A DNA stretch of 64,000 bases, taken from assembly GCA_024036415.1 (NCBI GenBank), contig JAMWET010004996.1, positions 1 to 64,000 of the forward strand, read 5' to 3'. Made by a program: the position numbers and the translations under genes. The notes below the pieces were generated by a model, which saw nothing but the letters and a program-made list of their open reading frames with translations, was not told the origin of the DNA and did no database searches. The DNA comes from Prochilodus magdalenae (taxonomy: Eukaryota > Chordata > Actinopteri > Characiformes > Prochilodontidae). This document shows positions 30,275 to 38,810 of the stretch, one piece after another. Every line of letters begins with the position of its first letter. Within the stretch, counting starts at the first letter, position 1.

Positions 30275-30690
30275 CACCTGCGGGGTGTGAGTGACAGGAT
30301 TTGTAGATTGAAAAGAGGTGCAGGTACAGTGCAGGTAATGTCTCACTCCATGTGTGGAAAATGGCTCCAGAGCAGATGTTAATGATTGGCTAAAAGGTGG
30401 GATTGATTCATATGGGCGTGGCCAAAGACGTAGTGTGAAGGAAGTAGCTGGATCTGCAGGTGTATGGAAGCGTAAGGTCATACAGGTCTACCAGCAGTGG
30501 ACAATCCCGGTCTACAGGAAACTCTCCTGAGACTTATGTCAGGGAGGGCATCTACCAAATCTGGCCCAACTGTGAAATTCTTTGATGGAGAAGTGTCTGA
30601 ACACTCATGTGGCCTACATCCAGAAACTGGTCCAGTCTAGGCCAAATCCAATCACAGCTGTTACTCATGCTCATGGAGGTATTGTAAATT
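30275..30690 (+). mobile_element. Tc1-E relic, plus strand
   Basis: GTGAGTGACAGGATTTGTAG, GCAGATGTTAATGATTGGCT, GGAAGTAGCTGGATCTGCAG, GGTCTACCAGCAGTGGAC and CATCTACCAAATCTGGCCCA run in the reverse order of 28136-28510. Broken frames yield KEVAGSAGVW and VYQQW, the same helix-turn-helix. Frame interrupted by stops. Confidence 0.55.
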
Positions 30691-30745
30691 TCCCCACTGC
30701 GGGATTAGAACAGGATTAATAAAGGAGTATCTTATTAGATGCTAT
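30691..30745 (+). repeat. Short retroelement-tail fragment
   Basis: AAATTTCCCCACTGCGGGAT followed by GGATTAATAAAGGAG resembles the end of 33650-33895 (ATTTCCCCACTGTGGGATCA). Confidence 0.5.
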
Positions 30746-30790
30746 TAGGTACGTTTCAGCCACAGGAGACTCACTGTTTGTCATGTGACC

Positions 30791-31065
30791 TGTAACGGTT
30801 GATTACGTGCTCTTGACTATTGCGCAGGCGCGCTGAGCTGTAGCTCTCTTCGGGACGAAGGAGCTAGTTGTAGCCTAGCCTCCCGTCTGATGCCGCTGCT
30901 TCTAAGTTACTCCGGACAGTAATGGTGAGATCTGTGGTTGCTTGGGCCAATAAACACCACTTCTACCCCGCATGGAGTGTGTCCTGGGCGTGTGTTTTTA
31001 GAGAGTCCCGGGACCAGTGCCTTTTCCCGGGTCTGGCTCCTGCACCGCACCTTTTCACCCTTACA
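30791..31065 (+). mobile_element. Solo LTR, 275 bp, with 4-bp target duplication
   Basis: TGTAACGGTTGATTACG...CACCCTTACA gives TG...CA ends and the imperfect terminal inversion TGTAA/TTACA. GACC at 30787-30790 is repeated exactly at 31066-31069. CCAATAAACACC near 30950 serves as a poly(A)-type signal. CpG-rich 5' half. It shares general layout (TTGTAGCCT block, terminal TGTAACGG) with the reverse LTR at 32511-32821 but is a different subfamily. No retroviral genes remain. Confidence 0.8.
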
Positions 31066-31164
31066 GACCTCACACGTGAATTTACATTTATAAACTCAAT
31101 GTTGCATCAAACCTCATCCTACAACTCTTCAGACATCAGCCAAAGCGTTCATTGCCACTCCATA

Positions 31165-31450
31165 TAATAACTTTGAGGGAGCTTTTAGGAGACATTTAGA
31201 TGTCTGGTTCCTATCACAACCACTGCAAACAATTCTGATGCGGTAGTTTTCTCTTGCCTTAAGCCTGTTACACCAAACCACTGAAAATGACATTGGTGAG
31301 ATGTTAACCATTTAATTATGCAGAGCTTCTGAGCCCTGATTTAATGGCCTACCGTTCTGCATACGGACCAAAATCAGGCTTCAACGTGACCTCAAGGCTT
31401 CAAGATCGTTTTATAGATAAAAGTATGTCGCAAAGTGTCAGAAACCGCAT
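31165..31450 (+). repeat. Dispersed repeat R3, copy 2 (scrambled)
   Basis: GAGACATTTAGATGTCTGGT, TTCCTATCACAACCACTGCA and AACAATTCTGATGCGGTAG match R3 and the end of R2. A separate block near 31360-31440 (ACGGACCAAAATCAGGC, GTCAGAAACCGCATAAGC) resembles the left part of R3. Confidence 0.4.
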
Positions 31451-31499
31451 AAGCAAATCTTTTTATATTTTGCTGAACCATCATTTCTGGGCCAAACTG

Positions 31500-32095
31500 G
31501 AGCTCAGTGATTCGCTGTGACTTTCACATGCACGCTCAGAAAGCCCTGCACCAGCGCCTCCCTCACGATGAAGAAGCACCGCGTCCTACTACACACGCCT
31601 TTTACTGTAATTTACAATGCGAGAACGCAGGGCTGCAGCCCGCGTCTGACTAATTCTGAGATTAATGTGTGCGCGCTGACTCATGACGCTGTAATCGCCT
31701 TGCGGTGGGCGCTCTCGGTTCCACCGTGCGCCGGCTCAAAGAGGGCCTCGCCTTTGTCCGATAATTTCAATCTGCATGCGTTTGTTCGTGAGAGGTGTTC
31801 AAACATTGTTGGCTTAATAGGGGGAAAATGAATGTGCGGGGCCGGAGATTTTCCGAGCAGTCAGAGAGAGCGGAGCACACACAGAGAGGGAAATGGAGGT
31901 CATGCTTTGACCTTGAGCTCAAAATCTCATCACCAAGTGATGCTGTAATGGAGGCTCGTATTACAAGAAGAGGCAGGATTACTATTAGGGAACCAGGAGA
32001 AAGCCCCTTTCTCGTTTTTACAGTATTTGCCGGGCTGAAGTCAAGGCTTATGGCAGGGTACGGAATGATTTCATCCGTTAACCATGTCAAATAAA
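31500..32095. other. CpG-rich unique block, candidate conserved regulatory DNA
   Basis: About 600 bp free of recognised repeats and rich in CpG in its first half (AACGCAGGGCTGCAGCCCGC, GTAATCGCCTTGCGGTGGGC, CCACCGTGCGCCGGCTC). Includes GCTGACTCATGACG with an AP-1-like TGACTCA, and TAATTTCAATCTGCATGC. Overlapping frames of 99-107 codons exist on both strands but carry no domain and contradict each other, so coding is unlikely. Either a conserved enhancer or a small CpG island is possible. Confidence 0.4.
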
Positions 32096-32477
32096 AAAAG
32101 GTAGGAATAAATTAGAATGCTATTCAACAGCTTTCATCAGCAGCCACATCAGCTATATTTAACCTATTACCAGATTGATATAATCATCCCTTACACCGCC
32201 AAATAGCCATGGCACCAGGCCAGTCCCTGTTATCAGTATGGAGTTGAGATCAGCAGAAAATGCCAGACTGGATATCAGGAAGAACAGATCCGAACAGAAT
32301 TTTTAACAAATCTACCCCACAATATCACAAGATTGCTTGTAAGTAATATACTGCAGGTCATATGATAACAACAAGAGGTTGCTAGAACCGCAGTCGTACA
32401 GCATTCCTTTATTTTAATTTGGTTTTCCGTCCCAAAACTAGCATTTAACAAGTTACAGTTTAAAGTGCAGTAGCACA
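32096..32477. other. No gene seen
   Basis: Unique-looking sequence. Confidence 0.5.
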
Positions 32478-32870
32478 AGAAGCTCCACCTCTATGAAACT
32501 TGGTGGGTAGTGTAACGAATGGATGTATGGTGTTAGGTGGGTGCTCTCGTAGAGAGGTGGATACTTAGCTTCCATGAAGAGACACGCAGGGAACACGTCG
32601 TGAAGGGGTTTCCGGGGGGCCAGTTTAATGAACAATGAGAGCACCAAGACTTTACTCGTCACAAGGTCCCAGATAACACCAGTTGAAGAACCCAGGCTAC
32701 AACCTAGTACAGTTCACCACACGCACATTCTCTCCCGCGCTTTTCTCCACACTCTCAATTATTCGCTCCAGCTCTTCACTGCACACATGCGCACTGCACC
32801 TGCCTTAAAGTGACCGTTACAGTAGGTATGACTTTTCACTCTCAGCTACGCATGTGATGTGGAGGAGATG
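32478..32870 (+). mobile_element. Tc1-A 5' fragment carrying an inserted LTR
   Basis: GAAACTTGGTGGGTAG before the LTR continues as GTAGGTATGACTTTTCACTC after it, which is the Tc1-A 5' arm (compare GAAACTTCGTGTGTAGGTAT at 32957). It then passes into a short internal piece, so this is a fragment. Confidence 0.65.
32511..32821 (-). mobile_element. Solo LTR, 311 bp, reverse strand, 4-bp target duplication
   Basis: On the plus strand it starts TGTAACGAATGG and ends GTGACCGTTACA, a 6-bp terminal inversion TGTAAC/GTTACA. GTAG at 32507-32510 is repeated at 32822-32825. On the minus strand it begins TGTAACGGTCACTTTAAGGC, with a CATTAAACTGG poly(A)-like block later, so the LTR is transcribed right to left. 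No gag/pol/env sequence is associated. Confidence 0.85.
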
Positions 32871-33630
32871 GCTGATGAATCCGTGTGTGGAGCCACCGTG
32901 GTCAGCACCAAGATGTCACACGTCCAGAAGACCTGGTGTCACTCCACCTCCACCTTCTTGAAACTTCGTGTGTAGGTATGACATCATGAGACATGCGAAT
33001 GATGCACGTTTCACACTCAGCCACGCATGTGATGAAAGCTAGGACGGGCCAGTTTGCTGTACCTAACTGATTCAACATCCACAATCCAGACAGCTAGACA
33101 TTCAGTGAACAGTGATGCCCTCCATGAGTCATCCTGTTAGTACCAGCACCATTGGCAGACGGCTGCACAACTCAGGACTACATGCAAGCAGACCGTTACG
33201 ATGACTCCCCTTAACACTTTGTCAACGTCACCAAAGACTGTAATGGTGTTGTGCCAGACTGGTATAGAGTGACTCCGAATGGCAGCAGGTCATCTTCAGT
33301 GGCGAGTCCTGCATTTGTCTTGGTGGAGACGACCAATGAATCAGTGTGTGGAGCCACTGTGGTCAGCATCAAGATGAATGGTTTCTTGTCATATCCAGAA
33401 GGCGTAGTATCACTCCACCTTCACGCCTACTGCAAAATCTGCAGGAGCGGTGTGCGAATATTCAAGACGAATAGGATGGATTATCACAGGTCAGCAATGG
33501 AAACCTCTACAACTCCATGCCGAGACATCTTGCATACTGCGTTAACAAACATGGCGGGCTGGCGCCAAACTGAATAACACTACTTCTGTATGTGTAGCTC
33601 AATAAATATGGCCCATATCAGTCTAAATTT
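32871..33630 (+). mobile_element. Tc1-A relic, copy 5
   Basis: First an internal piece (GGAGCCACCGTGGTCAGCAC to CTCCACCTCCACC), then a fresh 5' arm (AACTTCGTGTGTAGGTATGA). The body follows: GAGTCATCCTGTTAGTACCA, GGTCATCTTCAGTGGCGAGT, and the 3' part to CAATAAATATGGCCCATATC. Truncated at about 33630 before the terminal repeat. The 108-codon frame at 33251-33577 is a shadow frame across the transposase, not the enzyme. Confidence 0.7.
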
Positions 33631-33649
33631 ATATTTTTTAATTTATAAT

Positions 33650-33895
33650 TTTATATAATATTCCCTGAACTGACAAGGTGCCCTTGAGCAAGGCACCTAA
33701 CCCCCAACTGCTTCCCGGGCGCCATGGATAGGGCTGCCCACCGCCCTGGTAAGTGTGCTCACTGCCCCCTAGTGTGTGTGTTCACTAGCGAGTGTGTTTG
33801 TGGGTGTTTCACTTCACAGATGGGTTAAATGCGGAGACTAAATTTCCCCACTGTGGGATCAATAAGGGATTAAAAATTAATCTTTAAATCTAAAA
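33650..33895 (+). repeat. SINE/LINE tail-type repeat
   Basis: GGTGCCCTTGAGCAAGGCAC, CTAACCCCCAACTGCTTCCC, GGGCGCCATGGATAGGGCTG, GATGGGTTAAATGCGGAGAC, and the terminus CCCACTGTGGGATCAATAAG. A very common fish retroposon segment. No tRNA-like head was found on its left, so it is a body or tail fragment. Confidence 0.65.
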
Positions 33896-34236
33896 TCTAA
33901 ATAATGCTCCTATACAACAGATAGTAGATCACCACCACTGCTAGTGTAGACACTGATGTACACATATAAGGACATGCTAGTTGACTTTCATGCTAGCTGA
34001 TAAGCTGAAGCAAGTATGGCAGACAGCAGTTGGAACTAGGCTCTACAGGAGTGTAGCTTTCCAGGACTAGTCTTGGAGACTGCTGATCCAATTCATAACA
34101 GGCCATGTGATATGTTTTGTAGGAAAGCTAGTGTAATGTAAAATTGATGTTGCTGGCTTTGTATCTCTTTTCATAAGGTAGTGCAAGGTGTTTGAGTAGT
34201 CTGAGCATGGACAGCTATCCTAAGAAGTGCTACATC
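33896..34236. other. No gene seen
   Basis: Unique-looking sequence up to the MITE. Confidence 0.5.
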
Positions 34237-34664
34237 AAAGGTGCAGTGTGTAAGATTTAGTGCCATCTAGTGGTGATGTTGCAGATTGCAAGCAGCTGAC
34301 TTCCCCATTTCTCACTCCTCCTTTGTTAAGGAGTGAAAATAGTCTATGGAAGCCATTAGACTTTTGCTTCTGCATCTTCACCTTCCATGGCTTTTCCATG
34401 TGCTATTAATTATAACAATTTGTCAAAATTTAGGCCCTCCCCAGACAGCATCTACTGGTTCTGCGTTCTACATAACCCATATACTTATCTATAGCCTTGC
34501 TGAGTTTATCTGCTTGGGTCAGAGAAACATTGCAGTGCTATGTAGATTTGAAGGGCTCGTTCTAAGCTCTACAGCATAAGAAACGGTTTGTAGGCATAGA
34601 TATCAGGTATGATATATTCCATTTCTGCTAATAGAGCCTGCTAAATCTTACACACCGCACCTTT
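34237..34664. mobile_element. MITE with 22-bp terminal inverted repeats, 428 bp
   Basis: AAAGGTGCAGTGTGTAAGAT at the left end is mirrored by ATCTTACACACCGCACCTTT at the right end: 22 bp with one mismatch, spanning 34237-34258 and 34643-34664. The interior has no transposase; the 77-codon frame at 34346-34579 is not domain-bearing. A recurrent teleost MITE, possibly hAT-derived. No 8-bp target duplication was evident. Confidence 0.85.
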
Positions 34665-35010
34665 AAAAATAACTCATGCTAACGCTTTCTCGAAAGCAAT
34701 ATTAGATCAGTATTACGTCAGATGATACACAAGACTTTAAGGCTGGCATCATGCCATCTCTGCTGTAAAGGCCTTAATCTGTGGTTAACGAGCTTCAGTG
34801 CACAGGGGAGAGAAGTTAGTGGGTTTATGGGAGCGGGAGATTATTCAGGCTACTTTAAAAGCAGGAGGCTAGTATTGATTCCGTGAATCTGATTTGCAAA
34901 AGCCTTAAGTGGCAATGATCTCACGCCCCTCAGGTGCTACATAAATCGTGCGGATTAAAAATCCAAATTCAATTTAGTCCAGTTAGATTTAGCCTCTTTT
35001 TTTTCCAAGC
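34665..35010. other. Unique stretch, candidate conserved non-coding DNA
   Basis: Complex, repeat-free; GAGATTATTCAGGCTACTTT, GTATTGATTCCGTGAATCTG and GCACATAAATC-like words, with several TAAT/ATTA cores. No coding frame. Confidence 0.3.
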
Positions 35011-35445
35011 TCTGTGTGTGCTGACACAAAGTAGAACTGCGTTCAAATGACCTTTTCTGCTCTTTTGCTCCGAATGTCTGGATGTCTCTCAGAAGTCTGA
35101 TGGGTCAGAGAAAGCACCGGGCTCAGGACTGATATTAACTGAAAGAGCACATACGGTGTTTAGGTCTATAGATGCCATTATGTCAACTGTGTGTTTCTTC
35201 CTGTGGTGTGGTCCAATGTTTGAGTGTGTTGAGCATGATAACCTACTTAAGAGAGGTACTTCAGTTAATGATAGCACATTTTAAAAAGACATGGAGAACT
35301 GATGTAGCATGCAAAACAGAACCTTCACGCCCCAATACATACAGACCACATATGGAAACTAAGCTTTTTTAAATTTAACACACCTGTGATGTCATAAATA
35401 TGAATTCTTACATATACATGAAGCATATATCTACTATATATTTAC
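35011..35445. other. No gene seen
   Basis: Unique-looking, A/T-rich at its right end. Confidence 0.5.
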
Positions 35446-35553
35446 CTACAGAAATCCAGCCCCGCCCATTCATGAGCAACAAGTAGTGTTTCATCTTACA
35501 GGAGTTTAGCCCCGCCCATTCAAAGATAATAAGAAGTGTTTGATATAGACACA
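35446..35553 (+). repeat. Tandem dimer of about 51 bp
   Basis: CCAGCCCCGCCCATTCATGA and TTAGCCCCGCCCATTCAAAG begin two similar halves, each followed by AATAAGAAGTGTTT-like or AACAAGTAGTGTTT sequence. Confidence 0.6.
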
Positions 35554-35573
35554 ATACAGAGCAGCCAATCAGA

Positions 35574-36154
35574 ATAGACTGTGCACTCCCTAGTACACAC
35601 AGGGTACATCCCAATTGTGCATCGTGTTTGAGTATGTAGTAAATGGGACCTTTTGGAATGTATCACAGGACACCATTAGGAACCTCTACAACTCCATGCT
35701 GAGATGTCTGGCATGTTGGATTAGCAAACATGGTGGGCCGGCACCATACTGAGAGACAGACTTCTGTATGTGTAGCTCAGTAAATATTGTCCATATCAGT
35801 CTAAATGTATCATCATTTATTGTTCCTGATAACCTTTATCTTCCTTCCTAATGGCACTGCAATCCCACACTTCCTTCTGGGTGCAACTATTCTATTGGTG
35901 CTGCGTGCATTTGCATGATATCCTGAAACTGGACTGAGTTTAGATGACTTTTGGCCTCTGGAAAACCTACAACAATGCATGACACAAGAACAGCACAGAT
36001 AAGGTCCCAGCTTACTTTGCAATCTTTCATAAATAACGTTGTCAGGGATATAAAATCATCTGTCAGATAGACTGTGCACTCCCCTGTACACACAGGGTGC
36101 ATCCCAGTTGTGCATCGTGTTTGAGTATGTAGTAAATAGGACCTTTTGGAATGT
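35574..36154 (+). repeat. 407-bp copied segment flanked by 88-bp direct repeats
   Basis: 35574-35661 and 36067-36154 are near-identical 88-bp direct repeats (both contain GTGCATCGTGTTTGAGTATG and ACCTTTTGGAATGT). Between them, 35662-36068 is a near-identical copy of 38051-38457. It comprises about 230 bp of Tc1-A 3' end and about 170 bp of the DNA next to the donor Tc1-A copy. Not a standard transposon insertion, because it starts inside Tc1-A and ends in non-transposon DNA. Confidence 0.85.
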
Positions 36155-36385
36155 CAAAGCTGAGTGTGCTCAGGATGCACACTCAGAACCAGTCAATTTC
36201 TGAAAATGGTAATAATGGACACTATTGTCCCACAATGCATTGGGAAATGGAAAGAGAGGACGTCTGGAAAGTTCAGGACAAAATGGTAGATGGCAATGCA
36301 ATGGTGGATGCAGTGGTGGCAGGACCAGAGTTCAACCCAAATCAGTCACAACAGCCTGTAAAGTAAATATGCAAAGTAAAAACAT
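36155..36385. other. No gene seen
   Basis: Follows the second 88-bp repeat. The long frame from 36225 (163 codons) crosses into a Tc1-A tail and is not a gene. Confidence 0.55.
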
Positions 36386-36530
36386 ATGTATGTGTAGCTC
36401 AATAAACATTGCCCATATCAATCTAAATTTTTCATCATTGATTTCACCTGGTAACCTTTATCTTCCTTCCAAATCACGTTCCAATCTGACACTTATTTCT
36501 GGGTGCAACTATTCTTTTGATAATGAACGT
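36386..36530 (+). mobile_element. Tc1-A 3' terminal fragment, copy 6
   Basis: TATGTATGTGTAGCTCAATA, ACATTGCCCATATCAATCTA, GGTAACCTTTATCTTCCTTC and GGGTGCAACTATTCTTTTGA followed by TAATGAACGTA. Truncated on the left. Confidence 0.7.
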
Positions 36531-37067
36531 ACGTCACTGGCCCTGCCATGCACGCAGTCCCGTACCCTGTTTTTCATTTCACCAAATTCAGCGACCTCAT
36601 TTCTTTCTCTTCACAGAACCCCTGCATGCATTAAGCAGAAGAGGCTAAGACTAAAGAAGGTGCACACAGGAAATGTCCTCAAAAGATATCAATCACCATT
36701 AGTCCCTCTCCCATGACAAAATAGCAGCATTGCGTCCCTCTCTTGCCAGTTATCACCATGGTTACAGTCCTTTACAGAATCGTGCCTGAATCAGATACAG
36801 GAGTAACAATACGGGACGTGGAGCTCTTCTAGGCTGCAATTAGGATGTAGGCTCTGGTGTGGCCAGACCACACAGGATAGCGAAGCCCAGGCACATTACG
36901 CAAGCTAAACGGAAGCCAAGGCCGCACACAATCTGAGCTGGCTGGTGATAAGTGGTCCACCCCAAACAACTGAGCACATCCAGCGAATGCTACATAACAG
37001 CTTGTCTGTGCCTCTGTTAAACATGATCCATATTTAACACATGAGAGTTTTCTTCTCATGTGCTAGT
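36531..37067. other. No gene seen
   Basis: Unique-looking; no domain-bearing frame. Confidence 0.5.
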
Positions 37068-37112
37068 TTATTTATTAATTAATTAATTAATTAATTTATT
37101 TATTTATTTATT
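37068..37112. repeat. (TTAA/TTTA)n simple repeat
   Basis: Tandem ATTA units changing to ATTT units. Confidence 0.9.
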
Positions 37113-37389
37113 GAGCTTGAACTGCAGTAAGATCAGAGAAGCGTATCTGTCTGGGGTCTCTGCTGGACCGCTCACATCTAATCTTTGTAATGTATGGGCA
37201 AGAGTTTGAGGGTACGAGGCATTTAGCCTGACATTAAAAGAGGCGCATGCAGGATTCTGCAGTTATTTATCCGCCAAGCATCAGCAGTTTTCCAGGGACA
37301 GGGGAAGGTAAGCGCACGCCTAGCTTTAACACCTGTAGTCTGGGCAGAATTTGTTTTGTGTAAGCATTTCTTAAAAGTGCCTTTCAGTC
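37113..37389. other. No gene seen
   Basis: Unique-looking sequence. Confidence 0.5.
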
Positions 37390-37700
37390 TGCTACAGCAT
37401 CTGAGAGGGATTTGTTTTGGCTCACTCATCCATACAGGACTGCCTCAGTGGTGTGCTGGTTGAGAGTTTTCTAGATCCTGCTGGCCAGTACAAGTTCCGG
37501 CACCAATATGTCCCATGTCATATCTGGGCTCTGATCCTTTCTGGCCGTTTCCAGCGCTCTTCATTCGTTCTTGAGACATTCTGTCAGGGATTGGCTTGAG
37601 TGTTTTGGAGCATTGTCCCGCTGCAGGATTCATTTCAGCTTTCTGACAGATGGACCCACGTTCTGCTCAAGAGGCGTCTGCTACATTGAGCAGTGCATGG
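37390..37700 (-). mobile_element. Possible Tc1-type transposon remnant
   Basis: GGCTCACTCATCCATACAGG, then TTTTGGAGCATTGTCCCGCT, then a GCAGGATTCATTTCAGC block resemble the reverse strand of Tc1-type transposase genes around the second aspartate. No frame is preserved and no TIR found. Confidence 0.3.
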
Positions 37701-37945
37701 CTGTGCTGTCCAGAGCATGCCTGTGCTGTCCAGCTGCTATGAGGAGCTATTATTTAAAGGCATCAACCATGACATCATGTGTTTTAACGCCTGTATGCAA
37801 AATGACTTTGGGAGAATTGGGAGTTTTTGGTCTTGGGGTCACCCTACAGCTGCAAAGTGTAATCCACTTGCCCATGTGGCTGAATGATGCTGGGAGTCGG
37901 AATTTAGTGCAACACTAGCAAAGACAGCATCAGAAAGTAATGCAC
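37701..37945. other. No gene seen
   Basis: Includes the duplicated word TGCTGTCCAGAGCATG / TGCTGTCCAGCTGCTATG. No further assignment. Confidence 0.45.
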
Positions 37946-38290
37946 AGTTAGTTGTCACATGTCCAGAAGGCCTGGTGTCACTCCACCTCCACCTCTACCC
38001 CAAGATCTGCAGGACCTGTGTGAGGATAGTCAAGCTGCATGGGATGGATCATCACAGGACTCCATTAGGAACCTCTACAACTCCATGCTGAGATGTCTGG
38101 CATGTTGGGTTAGCAAACATGGTGGGCTGGCAACATACTGAGAGACAGACTTCTGTATGTGTAGCTCAATAAATATTGTCCATATCAGTCTAAATGTATC
38201 ATCATTTATTGTTCCTGGTAACCTTTATCTTCCTTCCTAATGGCACTGCAATCCCACACCTCCTTCTGGGTGCAGCTATTCTATTGGTGC
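37946..38290 (+). mobile_element. Tc1-A relic, copy 7 (3' half)
   Basis: From CACATGTCCAGAAGGCCTGG, through CTCCACCTCCACCTCTACCC and CAACTCCATGCTGAGATGTC, to the 3' end CCTTCTGGGTGCAGCTATTC. Its part from 38051 on is the presumed donor of the copied segment at 35662. Confidence 0.75.
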
Positions 38291-38457
38291 TGGGTGTACG
38301 TGCATGATAGCCTGAAACTGGACTGAGTTTAGATGACTATTGGCCTCTGGAAAACCTACGACACTCCATGACACAAGAACAGCACAGATAAGGTCCCAGC
38401 TTACTTTGCAATCTTTCATAAATAACGTTGTCAGGAATACGAAATCATCTGTCAGAT
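38291..38457. other. Flank of Tc1-A copy 7, also present at 35902-36068
   Basis: Starts near GGTGTACGTGCATGATAGCC and ends GAAATCATCTGTCAGAT. Not transposon sequence as far as can be seen. Confidence 0.6.
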
Positions 38458-38649
38458 TTTCATTGTTTTCCCGTCAGCTGTGAGACGGTCTTGCATCCTT
38501 TTATCTCTTTTAGTCAGTCCGAGATTCACTCTCATCTCTTGCTTGGTAAATCTCTGTTTTTCTTTTCCGCACTTTCTTAAGACACAATCATCTTTGTTTT
38601 CGTCCGGGGCTATTTAGCCTTACATCAACTTGCGCTGAATTTAACACTA

Positions 38650-38810
38650 ATATCTTATTTCAAAATGACCGTAAAGCGATGCCTCAGGCATCATGCAGTT
38701 CATTCACAATACTGTATCTTCTGTTAGCTAGCTTTTAGAGACATTCAACCAATCAGACGTCTGGTTCCTATCACCAGCACTGTGAGCAGTTCTAACTTAG
38801 ATCTATTTAA
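38650..38810 (+). repeat. Dispersed repeat R3, copy 3
   Basis: GCGATGCCTCAGGCATCATG, AATCAGACGTCTGGTTCCTA, then TCACCAGCACTGTGAGCAGT, matching R3 and the R2 end. Confidence 0.5.

Noticed and set aside
29683..31766. Shared 13-mer CTTTGTCCGATAA in two CpG-rich islands
   Set aside because: Among all 13-mer pairs in 64 kb many chance matches are expected; flanks do not match.
31767..32094. Overlapping 99- and 107-codon frames on opposite strands
   Set aside because: Antisense pair with no domains; stop-poor because the block is GC-richer. Non-coding explanation preferred.
33251..33577. 108-codon frame as Tc1-A transposase
   Set aside because: The catalytic IFSDE region is in another frame; this one is the shadow frame that also appears at 18004-18186.
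36225..36716. Longest open frame in the window, 163 codons
   Set aside because: It crosses a Tc1-A 3' fragment in a non-transposase frame, has no domain and is S/N-rich from A/T-biased sequence.
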